Source: Variovorax guangxiensis (GTDB lineage Bacteria; Pseudomonadota; Gammaproteobacteria; Burkholderiales; Burkholderiaceae_C). From it: a DNA stretch of 64,000 nucleotides. Shown here piece by piece: positions 27,716-37,494 of this stretch. Below the pieces are notes generated by a model that saw only the letters and a list, made by a program, of their open reading frames with translations, was not told where the DNA came from and ran no database searches. Position numbers and translations under genes: made by a program. The stretch's first letter is position 1; every line of letters starts with the position of its first letter. The DNA lies in the NCBI RefSeq assembly GCF_003952165.1, contig NZ_RXFT01000002.1, forward strand, positions 548,938 through 612,937, written 5' to 3'.

Positions 27716-29023
27716 TTGGGCAGGCAGTCTCCGCGTCCTGAAGTGCGCCGCCGGGGCGCGCTCGGGACCATCGTCTGGACTTTCGTCCTGACGCTGGCCG
27801 CCACGCTGCTGGTGCTCAACTTCACCAGCGGCGAGAAGAAGCTCGACGAGCAGATCAAGCGCGAGTACGGCCTGCACGACGCCCAGTACCAGCGCGCGCT
27901 GGGCGTGATGCTCGGGCCGCCCATCGCCGGCGGCAACCGTTTCGAGGCTTTGCAGAACGGCGACGAGATCTTTCCTCCGATGCTCGCCGCCATCCGCGGC
28001 GCCAGGCGGAGCATCACTTTCGAGACCTACATCTACTGGTCTGGCGACATCGGGCGCCAGTTCGCCGACGCGCTGTCGGAGCGCGCCCGCGCGGGCGTGA
28101 AGGTGCACGTGCTGCTCGACTGGGTGGGCAGCGCCAAGGTCGACAAGGACTTCGTGCGCGAGATGGAACGCGCCGGCGTGCAGATCCGCAGGTTCCACAA
28201 GCCCAGCTGGTACGACGTCGCGCGCATGAACAACCGCACCCACCGCAAGCTGCTGGTGGTCGACGGCCGCACCGGCTTCACCGGCGGTGTGGGCATCGCG
28301 CCCGAATGGACCGGCCACGCACAGGACGCCGAGCACTGGCGCGATTCGCACTACAAGGTCGAGGGGCCGGTGGTGGCGCAGATGCAGGCCGTGTTCATGG
28401 ACAACTGGGTGAAGGTGTCGGGCGACGTGCTGCACGGCGAAACCTACTTTCCGCCGATCTCTCCGGTGGGCGACGGGCGTGCGCAGATGTTCAGCAGCTC
28501 GCCCTCCGGCGGCAGCGAGAGCATGCACCTGATGTACCTGCTGTCGATCGCGGCAGCCACCAAGACCATCGACCTGTCGAGCGCCTACTTCGTGCCCGAC
28601 GACCTGACCGTGGGCGCGCTGGTCGCGGCCATGCGGCGCGGCGTGCGGCTGCGCATCATCACGCCGGGTCCGATCATCGATTCGCAGACCGTGCGTGGCG
28701 CCTCGCGCGCGGCGTGGGGTCCGCTGCTGGAGGCAGGCGCCGAGATCAGCGAATACCAGCCGACCATGTTCCACTGCAAGGTCTTCACGGTCGATGGACT
28801 GCTGGTGTCCGTGGGCTCCACCAACTTCGACAACCGCTCCTTCCGCCTGAACGACGAGGCCAACCTCAACATCTACGACGAGGCCTTCGCCGCCGAACAG
28901 ACCGCGCAGTTCGAGGCCGACCTGCGCCTGTCCAAGCGCCTGACCTATGAGGCCTGGAAGGACCGGCCGCTGCGCGAGAAGGCGATGGAGCACCTGGCGG
29001 CGCTGCTGTCGTCGCAGCTCTAG
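27716..29023 (+). CDS. Phospholipase D-like / cardiolipin synthase-type protein
   Basis: 435 residues from TTG 27716, or 426 from GTG 27743; the start is uncertain. A single N-terminal membrane segment (GTIVWTFVLTLAATLLVLNF) is followed by two PLD domains with intact HKD motifs, HRKLLVVDG (about 180) and HCKVFTVDG (about 357), each with nearby GSTNFDNRSF- or GGVGIAPEW-type residues. Such enzymes join or exchange phosphatidyl groups to make cardiolipin at the inner membrane. It lies 20 bp after the response regulator. Confidence 0.88.
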   Translation: MGRQSPRPEVRRRGALGTIVWTFVLTLAATLLVLNFTSGEKKLDEQIKREYGLHDAQYQRALGVMLGPPIAGGNRFEALQNGDEIFPPMLAAIRGARRSITFETYIYWSGDIGRQFADALSERARAGVKVHVLLDWVGSAKVDKDFVREMERAGVQIRRFHKPSWYDVARMNNRTHRKLLVVDGRTGFTGGVGIAPEWTGHAQDAEHWRDSHYKVEGPVVAQMQAVFMDNWVKVSGDVLHGETYFPPISPVGDGRAQMFSSSPSGGSESMHLMYLLSIAAATKTIDLSSAYFVPDDLTVGALVAAMRRGVRLRIITPGPIIDSQTVRGASRAAWGPLLEAGAEISEYQPTMFHCKVFTVDGLLVSVGSTNFDNRSFRLNDEANLNIYDEAFAAEQTAQFEADLRLSKRLTYEAWKDRPLREKAMEHLAALLSSQL

Positions 29024-29048
29024 ACCACCGCGCGGGCACACTCGCGCG

Positions 29049-29735
29049 ATGACCACCCAGCAACAGCTTTCCATCGACGTGAGGCCCGGCACCGCGGTGT
29101 CCGCCCTCGCGATGTCGCCACCCTCGGCCGAGGCCTGCCTGGTGCTCGCGCACGGCGCGGGCGCGGGCATGGCGCATCCTTTCATGCGGGCGGTGGCCGA
29201 GGGGCTCGCCGAGCGGCGGATCGCCACGCTGCGCTATCAGTTTCCCTACATGGAGCAGGGCAGCAAGCGCCCGGACGCACCTGCGCTGGCGCATGCCACG
29301 GTGCGCGCGGCGGTGGCTTGCGCGTCGGCGCGCTTCGCGGGCATGCATCTCTTCGCGGGCGGCAAGTCCTTCGGCGGCCGCATGACGTCGCAGGCCCAGG
29401 CGCTGGAGCCGCTCGCGGGCGTCGAAGGGCTGGTCTTCCTCGGGTTTCCGCTGCACCCGCCGGGCTCGCCCGCGAAGGCGACCGAGCGTGCGGCGCACCT
29501 GAGCGAGGTCGAACTGCCCATGCTCTTCGCGCACGGGCCGCGCGACGCGCTCGCCGAGTCCGCCCCCTTCGACAACGCCGTGCAGGCGCTGGGCCCGTTC
29601 GCCACCGTGCTGGAGATCGAGGGCGCCGACCATTCCTTCCACCTGCTCAGGCGCACCGGCCGCACCGACGAGGAGGCGCTGGACGAACTGCTCGACGGCA
29701 TCGCCGTTTGGATGCAGGCCTGGCGCATCGGCTGA
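29049..29735 (+). CDS. Alpha/beta hydrolase (dienelactone hydrolase-like, KANL3/Tex30 type)
   Basis: 228 residues. LVLAHGAGAGMAHPFM near residue 32 forms the oxyanion hole, the nucleophile elbow is GGKSFGGRM with Ser in G-x-S-x-G near 107, the acid lies around FAHGPRDAL, and the catalytic His is in GADHSFHLL near 200. This small hydrolase subtype has no assigned substrate. It starts 25 bp after the PLD-type gene and is probably cotranscribed. Confidence 0.87.
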   Translation: MTTQQQLSIDVRPGTAVSALAMSPPSAEACLVLAHGAGAGMAHPFMRAVAEGLAERRIATLRYQFPYMEQGSKRPDAPALAHATVRAAVACASARFAGMHLFAGGKSFGGRMTSQAQALEPLAGVEGLVFLGFPLHPPGSPAKATERAAHLSEVELPMLFAHGPRDALAESAPFDNAVQALGPFATVLEIEGADHSFHLLRRTGRTDEEALDELLDGIAVWMQAWRIG

Positions 29736-29894
29736 CGTCGGCCGGTGCGGGGTCGTCCTACGACGTATCGCCCGACGGGACGACGCGGTGGCACCACGGG
29801 TCTTTCGACGATGTGCCTGCGACGGATGGCAAATCAAACAAACAGAGGCAGACAGCCCATCCACGGAACATCATCAACTGAAAGGATCAACGCC

Positions 29895-30398
29895 ATGGCA
29901 TACGAAGAAGCTTCCCTCGGCACCGTGCAGTCGACCGGCCCCGCGCTGGCCAACGACGAAGTGGTGGACGTGCTCAACGACCTGCTCGAGAACTCGCGCG
30001 ACGGCGAATACGGCTTCCGCGCCTGCGCCGATGAAGTCGAGAGCCCCGCGGCGAAGCAGCTGTTCGCCAATCGCGCCGAGGAATGTCGCAAGTCCGGCGC
30101 CGAACTGATGGCGCTCATCGCGGCCTATGGCGGCGAGCCGGCCGACGGCGGCACCGCCGCCGGTGCGCTGCATCGCGGCTGGGTGCACGTGAAGGGCTCG
30201 CTCGGCGCCAACAGCGAACTCTCCATCCTCGAATCGTGCGAGCGCGGCGAAGACACCGGTGTCGCGCGCTATCGCAAGGCCCTGAAGCAGAACCTGCCCG
30301 CCGACGTGCGCAGCGTGGTCGCTGCCCAGGCCGAAGGCGCGCAGCGCAACCACGACCAGATCCGCGACCTGCGCAACGCCGCTCGCGCTCGCGACTGA
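29895..30398 (+). CDS. PA2169-family four-helix-bundle protein (DUF2383)
   Basis: 167 residues, mostly helical. The pattern VVDVLNDLLENSRDGEYGFRACADEV, then AEECRKSGAELMALIAAYGGEPADGGTAAGALHRGWVHVKG, and the closing NHDQIRDLRN match the ferritin-like DUF2383/PA2169 family, linked to stress responses but of unknown function. GAAAGGA precedes the ATG. A strong terminator follows. Confidence 0.85.
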   Translation: MAYEEASLGTVQSTGPALANDEVVDVLNDLLENSRDGEYGFRACADEVESPAAKQLFANRAEECRKSGAELMALIAAYGGEPADGGTAAGALHRGWVHVKGSLGANSELSILESCERGEDTGVARYRKALKQNLPADVRSVVAAQAEGAQRNHDQIRDLRNAARARD

Positions 30399-30427
30399 TC
30401 AATCGCAATCGAGCGATGGAGCGCATG

Positions 30428-30453
30428 AAGGCCGGGCTCGCCCGGCCTTTTTT
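30428..30453 (+). terminator. Intrinsic terminator after the DUF2383 gene
   Basis: AAGGCCGGGC pairs perfectly with GCCCGGCCTT around a 2-nt loop centre and is followed by a T-run to 30453. It ends the unit upstream of the xylose operon. Confidence 0.92.
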
Positions 30454-30510
30454 CATGGGCGCCGAACGCTCCGGGAATTCCCCGATGCCCACGATCGCAG
30501 CTCGATGGGA

Positions 30511-30537
30511 TAGTTAGTTCGCCCTTCAAACTAACTA
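30511..30537. promoter_or_regulatory. Perfect 9-bp dyad upstream of xylF (candidate ROK operator)
   Basis: TAGTTAGTT (30511-30519) and AACTAACTA (30529-30537) are perfect inverted arms with a 9-bp spacer, in front of the sugar ABC operon that ends with a ROK repressor gene. ROK xylose repressors bind AT-rich dyads containing TTAGTT-like arms. It is 51 bp before the xylF start codon. Confidence 0.65.
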
Positions 30538-30588
30538 ATTTCTTACACGGCTGGCGCCTGCGGGCGACTCAACTCAGGAGAGACATCG

Positions 30589-31623
30589 ATGCGACTGAAA
30601 CAAACCCTGGCCGCCATGGCCTTCGCCACGGCACTCGGTTCCACGGCCGTGGGCGCGATGGCGCAGACCGTCGTCGGCGTGAGCTGGTCCAACTTCCAGG
30701 AAGAGCGCTGGAAGACCGACGAGGCCGCCATCAAGGCAGAGCTGGAGAAGCTCGGCGCCAAGTACATCAGTGCCGATGCGGGCGGCTCGCCCGAGAAGCA
30801 GCTGGGCGACATCGAGGGCCTGATGTCGAAGGGCGCGAAGGCGCTCATCGTGCTGGCGATGGACAAGGACGCCATCCTGCCGGCCGTCACCAAGGCCACG
30901 CGCCAGAAGGTGCCCGTGGTGGCCTACGACCGGCTGATCGAGGCGCCTGGCGTGTTCTACATCACCTTCGACAACGTCGAGGTCGGCCGCATGGAGGCGC
31001 GCGAGGTCTTCAAGGTCAAGCCCAAGGGCAACTACGTGATCATCAAGGGCTCGCCCAGCGACCCGAACGCCGACTTCCTGCGCGCGGGCCAGCAGGAGGT
31101 GCTGGACGCCGCCATCAAGAAGGGCGACATCAAGATCGTCGGCGACGAATACACCGAAGGCTGGAAGCCCGAGGTCGCGCAGAAGAACATGGAGCAGATC
31201 CTCACCAAGGCCGGCGGCAAGGTCGACGCGGTGGTGGCCGCCAACGACGGCACGGCCGGCGGCGCGGTGGCCGCGCTCACGGCCAAGGGCATCCGCGGCA
31301 TTCCGGTGTCGGGCCAGGACGCCGACTTCGCGGCGCTCAACCGCATCGCGCTGGGCACGCAGACCGCCACCATCTTCAAGGACTCGCGCGAGCTCGGCCG
31401 CGAAGCCGCCGCCGCGGCCATCGCGCTGTCGCAGGGCAAGCCTGTCGACAAGGCCGCGCCGTGGAACTCGGGCCCGAAGAAGGTCGCACTGCAGTCGCGC
31501 CTGCTGACGCCGGTGGCGGTGACGCGCGACAACCTCGACCTCGTGGTCAAGGCCGGCTGGATCAAGAAGGACGAGCTCTGCAAGGGCGTGTCGGGCGCGA
31601 GCGCGCCCGCGGCCTGCAAGTAA
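30589..31623 (+). CDS. xylF: D-xylose-type ABC transporter substrate-binding protein
   Basis: 344 residues. A Sec signal peptide ends near AMAQ (residue 26). The mature protein has the sugar-binding type I fold: [62 protein letters not shown] and [17 protein letters not shown], all characteristic of XylF. It captures xylose or a related pentose in the periplasm. It heads an operon with permease, ATPase and ROK repressor genes. GGAGAG precedes the ATG, and a terminator-like hairpin separates it from the permease gene. Confidence 0.92.
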   Translation: MRLKQTLAAMAFATALGSTAVGAMAQTVVGVSWSNFQEERWKTDEAAIKAELEKLGAKYISADAGGSPEKQLGDIEGLMSKGAKALIVLAMDKDAILPAVTKATRQKVPVVAYDRLIEAPGVFYITFDNVEVGRMEAREVFKVKPKGNYVIIKGSPSDPNADFLRAGQQEVLDAAIKKGDIKIVGDEYTEGWKPEVAQKNMEQILTKAGGKVDAVVAANDGTAGGAVAALTAKGIRGIPVSGQDADFAALNRIALGTQTATIFKDSRELGREAAAAAIALSQGKPVDKAAPWNSGPKKVALQSRLLTPVAVTRDNLDLVVKAGWIKKDELCKGVSGASAPAACK

Positions 31624-31647
31624 CGCCGCACGACAGGCGAGCGACGC

Positions 31648-31683
31648 GCCGGCGCCATCCGCGGAAAGCGCGCCGGCTTTTTT
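31648..31683 (+). terminator. Intra-operon terminator/attenuator after xylF
   Basis: GCCGGCGC (31648-31655) pairs with GCGCCGGC (31670-31677), followed by six Ts. Located between the binding-protein and permease genes, it probably reduces downstream transcription so the binding protein is made in excess, as in many ABC operons. Confidence 0.8.
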
Positions 31684-31786
31684 CCCTTTCCCATGCAACG
31701 CACCAGCTGCCGGCGCCCACGGGGCCGGCCGGCAGGGCCTGCGCATCTCTTCGTAGTCCGCGCAGTCCAGAAAAAGGATCCGAAAC

Positions 31787-32986
31787 ATGAGCAACCCATC
31801 GTCATCAACACCGGGCTGGTGGCGCCGCACCGGCGTCGACCTGCGGCTCATCCTGATGTGCGTGCTGCTGGTCATCATGGCCGTGGCGTTCAGCGTCATG
31901 TCCGGCGGCGTGTTCCTCTCGCCCGAGAACCTCTACAACGTCGCGCAGCAGACGGCGGTGGTGGGCATCGTGTCCACCGTGATGGTGCTGATCATCGTGG
32001 CGCGGCACATCGACCTGTCGGTGGGCTCGGTGATGGGCTTCGTCGGTGTTCTCATCGCCTACCTGCAATACACCTCGGGCTGGTCGTGGCCCACGGCCTG
32101 CCTCGCGGGGCTCGCGGTGGCGCTCTTGGTGTCCATCTACCAGGGCTGGCTCACGGCGGTGCTGGGCGTGCCTTCCTTCGTGGTCACGCTGGGCGGCCTC
32201 ATGTCCTTCCGCGGCGCGGCCTTCCTTGTGGCCGACGGCAAGACGCAGCCGGTGAACGACGAATTCTTCCAGCGCCTGGGCGGCGGCTACGACGGCGGCA
32301 TCGGCGTCACAGCGAGCTGGGTGCTCGCGGCGTTCGTGGCGGTGGTGCTGTTCGCGCGCATGGTGCAGAAGCGCCGCGCGCGCCAGCGCTACGACATGCC
32401 CACCGAGGCGCTGTGGCTGGACGTGCTCATCACGGCCGTGCCGGTGGCGGTGGTGTTCGGCTTCGCCTGGGTGATGAACAGCTACCAGATCTCGTCCAAG
32501 AACGAGCCGCAGGGCATTCCGATCCCGGTGCTGATCTGGGCGGTGGTGGCCATCGTGCTGTCGTTCATCGTGCACCGCACGCGCTTCGGGCGCTACGTGT
32601 TCGCGATGGGCGGCAACCCCGACGCGGCGGCGCTGGTGGGCATTCCGGTCAAGCGCGTCACGCTGATGCTGTTCGCGCTGCTGGCGGTGCTGGTCACCGT
32701 CGCGGCCATCGTGTCGATCGCGCGCCTGAACGCCGGCACCAATTCGCTGGGCACGGGCATGGAGCTGTACGTGATCGCCGCGGCCGTCATCGGCGGCACC
32801 GCGCTCGCGGGCGGCAGCGGCTCGATCTTCGGCTCGGTGCTGGGCGCGCTCATCATGCAGTCGCTCGACAGCGGCATGCTGCTGCTGGACGTGCCCATCG
32901 GCAAGCGCATGGTCATCATCGGCCAGGTGCTGATCGTGGCGGTGGTGTTCGATGTGCTCTACCGCCGCAAGTTTGGGGAAAACTGA
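31787..32986 (+). CDS. xylH: Sugar (xylose-type) ABC transporter permease
   Basis: 399 residues with about ten hydrophobic segments. [23 protein letters not shown] near residue 55 and [21 protein letters not shown] near 340 are conserved features of the RbsC/XylH branch. The cytoplasmic loop with [21 protein letters not shown] is the likely ATPase contact. It forms the membrane channel for the pentose taken by XylF. ATG at 31787; the ATPase gene follows 1 bp after the stop. Confidence 0.92.
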   Translation: MSNPSSSTPGWWRRTGVDLRLILMCVLLVIMAVAFSVMSGGVFLSPENLYNVAQQTAVVGIVSTVMVLIIVARHIDLSVGSVMGFVGVLIAYLQYTSGWSWPTACLAGLAVALLVSIYQGWLTAVLGVPSFVVTLGGLMSFRGAAFLVADGKTQPVNDEFFQRLGGGYDGGIGVTASWVLAAFVAVVLFARMVQKRRARQRYDMPTEALWLDVLITAVPVAVVFGFAWVMNSYQISSKNEPQGIPIPVLIWAVVAIVLSFIVHRTRFGRYVFAMGGNPDAAALVGIPVKRVTLMLFALLAVLVTVAAIVSIARLNAGTNSLGTGMELYVIAAAVIGGTALAGGSGSIFGSVLGALIMQSLDSGMLLLDVPIGKRMVIIGQVLIVAVVFDVLYRRKFGEN

Positions 32987-32987
32987 A

Positions 32988-33788
32988 ATGGCAGATATCG
33001 ACACCTCCAAACCCCTCGTCGAGTTGCGCGAGATCCGCAAGGCCTTCGGCGGCGTGAAGGCCGTGGACGGCGTGAGCGTGAACCTCTACCCCGGCGAGGT
33101 GGTCGCGCTGCTGGGCCACAACGGCGCGGGCAAGTCCACGCTGATGAAGATGCTCGCGGGTGCCTACCCCATCGACTCGGGAGACACGCTGATCGCGGGC
33201 GAGAAGGTCAACATCCGCACGCCGGCCGAGGCGCAGGCGCAAGGCATCGAGACCATCTACCAGACGCTCGCGCTCGCCGACAACCTCGACTCGGTGGCCA
33301 ATCTCTTCCTCGGCCGCGAGAAGATGACGCCGTGGAACACGCTCGACGACCACTTCATGGAAGTGCAGGCGCGCAAGGTGTTCCAGCGCCTGAACAGGAA
33401 CTTCACCAACATCCGCGTGCCGGTGCGCCGGCTCTCGGGCGGGCAGCGGCAGGTGGTGGCGATCTCGCGCGCGCTGTACTTCAATGCGCGCATCCTCATC
33501 ATGGACGAGCCCTGCGCCGCGCTGGGCCCCGAAGAAACGGCGATGGTCGGCGGCCTGGTGAAGCAGCTCAAGGCCGACGGCGTGGGCATCTTCCTCATCA
33601 CGCACGACATGCCCGACGTGTTCTCGCTGAGCGACCGCCTCGCGGTGATGAAGAACGGCAGGCTCGTGGGCACCTACCGCACCGCCGACGTGACCGAGGA
33701 CGAGGTGCTCGGGATGATCATTGCCGGCAAGCGGCCCGAGGGCAAGGAGCAGGCCCACCACGCCGATACCGCGGCGGCACCCGCCTGA
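32988..33788 (+). CDS. Sugar ABC transporter ATP-binding protein, single-domain
   Basis: 266 residues with one ABC domain: Walker [10 protein letters not shown] (about 44), signature LSGGQRQ (about 147), Walker [16 protein letters not shown] (about 166) and the H-loop THDMPDVF. Classical XylG has two fused ABC domains; this protein has one and would act as a homodimer, a variant seen with some sugar transporters. The usual DEPTAAL reads DEPCAAL. ATG 32988 is preferred because earlier residues come from the permease tail. Confidence 0.9.
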   Translation: MADIDTSKPLVELREIRKAFGGVKAVDGVSVNLYPGEVVALLGHNGAGKSTLMKMLAGAYPIDSGDTLIAGEKVNIRTPAEAQAQGIETIYQTLALADNLDSVANLFLGREKMTPWNTLDDHFMEVQARKVFQRLNRNFTNIRVPVRRLSGGQRQVVAISRALYFNARILIMDEPCAALGPEETAMVGGLVKQLKADGVGIFLITHDMPDVFSLSDRLAVMKNGRLVGTYRTADVTEDEVLGMIIAGKRPEGKEQAHHADTAAAPA

Positions 33789-33816
33789 CGCACAGGTAGA
33801 CGGAGACAGACCCGAC

Positions 33817-34983
33817 GTGACCACCACGGCCGACCTGCAACTGGTGAAGCGCATGAACCGCAGCGTGCTGCTGCGGCTGCTGCGCGCGCAGCCCGGCCTT
33901 TCGCGCGCACGGCTGGCCGGCGAGAGCGGCCTCACCAAGTCGACCGTGAGCCTGCTGGTGCGCGAGCTGATCGACGAGGGCTGGCTCAGCGAGGCCGGCA
34001 CGACCGTGGCCGACGGGCTGGGTCGCCCCTCCACGCCGCTGCAGATCGACGTGGGCGTGCGCGCGCTCATGGGCGTGGAGATCGCCGTGGAGACCGTGCG
34101 CCTCGTGTGCATGTCGCTGCAGGGCGAGGTGCTGCATTCGCAGAGCCACGACCTGACCGACGGTTCGCCCGCCGGCGTATGCGCGCAGGTCGCGCGCATG
34201 GCGGCGGCCGCGCACGCGAAGCTGCAGCAGCTCGGCCTGCAGCTGTCGAGCATCGGCGTGTGCGTGCCCGGCGCGGTGGACGACTGCACCGGCGTCGTCC
34301 GCTTCGCGCCCAACCTCGGGTGGCGCAACGTGAGCCTGCTGCCGGCGCTCGAGAAAGCCTTCGCCGCCGTCGGGCTACCCGGGGTGACGGTGCAGCTGCA
34401 GAACGACGCCGATGCCGCCGCGCTGGGCGAATACGAGTTCGCCTCCAGCGTCGGCCAGGAGGGCGAAGACCCGCTGATCTTCGTCAACTGCGACGTGGGC
34501 GTTGGCGCGGGCGTGGTGCTCAACGACCGGCTCTTCACCGGCGCGCAGGGCATGGCCGGCGAGATCGGCCACACCATCCTCCAGCTCGACGGGCCACTGT
34601 GCTCGTGCGGCCGTCGTGGCTGCGCCGAGGCCTTCTTCGGCTCGCGCGTGCTGGAGCGCGAAGGCGCCGATCTGCCGCGCGCCGCCGCATTCTTCGGCGT
34701 GCTGCTGCAGAACCTGTGGGTCACCTTCAATCCGCGCGCCATCGTGCTCGGCGGCAAGGCCTGCGCCGACCACAAGGGCTTCGCGCAGGCTGCCTTCGAA
34801 TGCATGAAGCGGCATGCGGACGACGCCGGCATGCCGGCACCGGACCTGCGCACAGCGCGCTACGGCGAACTGGCGCCCGCGGTGGGTGCGGCGGCGCTCG
34901 CGCTGCACGAATACTTAAGGCCGCTGCAGCCCGATGCGAAGGCACGCAGGGCGCGCGCCGCGCAGGTTCTCGCCGCCACCTGA
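33817..34983 (+). CDS. ROK-family transcriptional repressor (XylR-like)
   Basis: 388 residues from GTG 33817. An N-terminal winged helix (VKRMNRSVLLRLLRAQPGLSRARLAGESGLTKSTVSLLVRELI) precedes a ROK sugar-kinase-like domain. The ROK zinc motif is intact in CSCGRRGCAEAFFG near 263. The kinase part is probably inactive and senses sugar. Last gene of the xylFH-ATPase operon; the dyad at 30511-30537 is its likely operator. The frame extends upstream to 33721 but those residues overlap the ATPase gene. Confidence 0.9.
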   Translation: MTTTADLQLVKRMNRSVLLRLLRAQPGLSRARLAGESGLTKSTVSLLVRELIDEGWLSEAGTTVADGLGRPSTPLQIDVGVRALMGVEIAVETVRLVCMSLQGEVLHSQSHDLTDGSPAGVCAQVARMAAAAHAKLQQLGLQLSSIGVCVPGAVDDCTGVVRFAPNLGWRNVSLLPALEKAFAAVGLPGVTVQLQNDADAAALGEYEFASSVGQEGEDPLIFVNCDVGVGAGVVLNDRLFTGAQGMAGEIGHTILQLDGPLCSCGRRGCAEAFFGSRVLEREGADLPRAAAFFGVLLQNLWVTFNPRAIVLGGKACADHKGFAQAAFECMKRHADDAGMPAPDLRTARYGELAPAVGAAALALHEYLRPLQPDAKARRARAAQVLAAT

Positions 34984-35051
34984 GCCTTCGGCCTACGCAC
35001 GGGCTGCCCGCAGCGGTCTAGCGTTCGGACTCCGTCCCTGGAGTTCCTGCC

Positions 35052-37487
35052 ATGAATCCGCGCCCGTCCGCCGAGCCCGCCCGTTCCGCTTCCGTGTTGC
35101 TGGCCGCGATGGCCGTGCTGATCGGGCTTGCAGGCGTGGCGCTCGCCGTGGCCGGTGCATGGCTGATCGCGCTCGGCGGCTCGTGGTACTACCTCGTCGC
35201 GGGACTGGGGCTGGCGGCGGCGGCGCTGCTGTTGCGGCGCGGCGGCGGTGCCGGGTTGATGGTGTACGCGGCGGTGGTCCTGCTCACGCTGGCCTGGGCA
35301 CTGTGGGAGGTGGGGCTCGACTGGTGGCCGATGGCCGCGCGCGGCGACGTGTTCTTCGTGATCGGCCTGCTGCTGCTCACGCCGTGGGTGGCGCGTGCGC
35401 TCACCCTGCGCAATGCCGCGGGCGTTGGAAGCGCGCGCGCCGTGCTCGGCGTGGTGCTCGTGGCCTTCCTGGTGGCGGCGGTGTTCTCGTGGATGCGCGA
35501 TCCCCGCCGCATCGAAGGCATCTCGCCCCCGGCCGATGCCACGGCCGCGACGGCGAGCGCGCCCGTGGGCCCCGCGGCCGCGGCGGACGAGTGGACGGCC
35601 TACGGCGGCACCGGCTTCGGCCAGCGCTATTCGGCGCTCGACCAGATCACGCCGCAGAACGTGAGCCAGCTCGAGGAGGCCTGGCACTTCCGTACCGGCG
35701 ACGTGCGCGGCCAGCCGGGCGACCCCGAGGAGACGACCTTCGAGGTCACGCCCCTGAAGATCGGCGGCAGGCTGTTCCTGTGCACGCCGCACCAGTCGGT
35801 GATCGCGCTCGACGCCACCACCGGCCAGCAGGTCTGGCGCTACACGCCCCAGATCGCGCGGCCGCTCGCGCTGCAGCACCTGACCTGCCGGGGGCTCTCG
35901 TACTACCCGGGTGCTGCGGCGGCGCCATCTGCCGGATCCACGCCCGCATCCGGGTCGCCGGCCGCCTGCGACGCGAAGCTGTTCATGCCCACAGCCGATG
36001 GCCGCGTCATCGCGCTCGATCCCGCCAGCGGCCAGCCCTGCCCGGCCTTCGGCGGCGGCACTGGCCAGATCGATCTCTGGAAGAACATGCCGAACGTGAA
36101 GGCAGGCTCCTACTACTCGACCTCGCCTCCGGTCGTGACGCGCTCGCTCCTCATCGTGGGCGGTACCGTGCTGGACAACGTCTCGACGAAGGAAACCTCC
36201 GGCGTGATCCGCGCCTTCGACGCGAACACCGGCGCGCTGGTGTGGAACTGGGACTCCGGCAACCCCGAGGAGACCGCCCCCATCGCGGCCGACCGCACCT
36301 ACACCGCCAATTCGCCCAACAGCTGGTCGATCTCCAGCGTGGACGAGGCGCTGGGCCTGGTCTACGTGCCCATGGGCAACCAGCCGCCCGACCAGTGGGG
36401 CGGCGCGCGCAGCGAAGGCGCGAAGAAGTATTCGTCGGCGGTGGTGGCGCTCGACCTGGCCAGCGGCCGCGTGCGCTGGAGCTTCCAGACCGTGCACCAC
36501 GACCTGTGGGACTACGACGTGCCCGCGCAGCCCAGCCTGGTCGACCTGCGCGTGGGCAGCGAGACCGTGCCCGCGCTGGTGCAGCCGACCAAGCAGGGCG
36601 AGCTCTTCGTGCTCGACCGCCGCAACGGCAAGCCGATCCTGCCGGTGAACGAGCGCGCCGCGCCGCAGGGCGCCGCCGCGGGCGACGTCACCGCGCCGAC
36701 GCAGCCGTCATCGGCCCTGTCCTTCGATCCGCCGGCGCTCAAGCCCTCGGACATGTGGGGCGCCACCGTCTTCGACCAGTTGGCCTGCCGCATCGCCTTC
36801 CACCGGCTGCGCTACGAGGGCCGGTTCACCCCGCCCTCGACCGAGGGCTCGCTGATCCACCCGGGCAACTTCGGCGTCTTCAACTGGGGCGGCGTGGCGG
36901 TCGATCCGCGCCGGCAGATCGTCTTCGCCACGCCCGCGTCGCTGGCCTTCGTCTCCAGGCTCGTGCCGCGCGCGGACGACACCTCGCTCTACGTTCAGGG
37001 CAAGGAACGCCCCAACGACAGCCTCCCGGCGCTCAACGAGAACTTCGGCGCGCCCTTCGCGGTGAAGCTCAGCGCCTTCACCTCGGTGCTCGGCCTGCCG
37101 TGCCAGGCGCCGCCCTGGGGCTACGTCGCCGCGGCCGACCTGCGCACCGGCCGGGTCGCCTGGATGCACAAAAACGGCACGGTGCGCGACAGCTCGCCGC
37201 TGCCGCTGCCCTTTGCGATGGGCGTGCCCAATCTCGGCGGGCCCATCATGACGGCAGGGGGCGTGGCCTTTCTCTCCGGGACGCTCGACCAGTTCGTGCG
37301 CGGCTACGACGTGAACGACGGCAGGGAGCTCTGGCGCAGCCGCCTGCCGGCCGGCGGACAGGCCACGCCAATGACCTACCGTGGCGCCGACGGGCGCCAG
37401 TACCTGCTGGTGGTGGCCGGCGGCCACGGCTCGCTCGGCACGCGTACCGGCGACCATGTGATCGCCTACGCGCTGCCCAGGCGCTGA
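35052..37487 (+). CDS. gcd: Membrane-bound PQQ-dependent dehydrogenase, glucose/quinate/shikimate family
   Basis: 811 residues. Five membrane segments in the first 145 residues anchor it to the inner membrane; the rest is a periplasmic eight-bladed propeller that binds PQQ. WTAYGGTGFGQRYSALDQI near 180, the VPMGNQPPDQWGGARSEG region, and late W-type repeats identify the Gcd/quinate dehydrogenase group. It oxidises aldoses (glucose, possibly xylose) or quinate and feeds ubiquinone. It lies 68 bp after the ROK gene. No PQQ biosynthesis genes are in the window. Confidence 0.93.
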   Translation: MNPRPSAEPARSASVLLAAMAVLIGLAGVALAVAGAWLIALGGSWYYLVAGLGLAAAALLLRRGGGAGLMVYAAVVLLTLAWALWEVGLDWWPMAARGDVFFVIGLLLLTPWVARALTLRNAAGVGSARAVLGVVLVAFLVAAVFSWMRDPRRIEGISPPADATAATASAPVGPAAAADEWTAYGGTGFGQRYSALDQITPQNVSQLEEAWHFRTGDVRGQPGDPEETTFEVTPLKIGGRLFLCTPHQSVIALDATTGQQVWRYTPQIARPLALQHLTCRGLSYYPGAAAAPSAGSTPASGSPAACDAKLFMPTADGRVIALDPASGQPCPAFGGGTGQIDLWKNMPNVKAGSYYSTSPPVVTRSLLIVGGTVLDNVSTKETSGVIRAFDANTGALVWNWDSGNPEETAPIAADRTYTANSPNSWSISSVDEALGLVYVPMGNQPPDQWGGARSEGAKKYSSAVVALDLASGRVRWSFQTVHHDLWDYDVPAQPSLVDLRVGSETVPALVQPTKQGELFVLDRRNGKPILPVNERAAPQGAAAGDVTAPTQPSSALSFDPPALKPSDMWGATVFDQLACRIAFHRLRYEGRFTPPSTEGSLIHPGNFGVFNWGGVAVDPRRQIVFATPASLAFVSRLVPRADDTSLYVQGKERPNDSLPALNENFGAPFAVKLSAFTSVLGLPCQAPPWGYVAAADLRTGRVAWMHKNGTVRDSSPLPLPFAMGVPNLGGPIMTAGGVAFLSGTLDQFVRGYDVNDGRELWRSRLPAGGQATPMTYRGADGRQYLLVVAGGHGSLGTRTGDHVIAYALPRR

Positions 37488-37494
37488 ACGGCCT

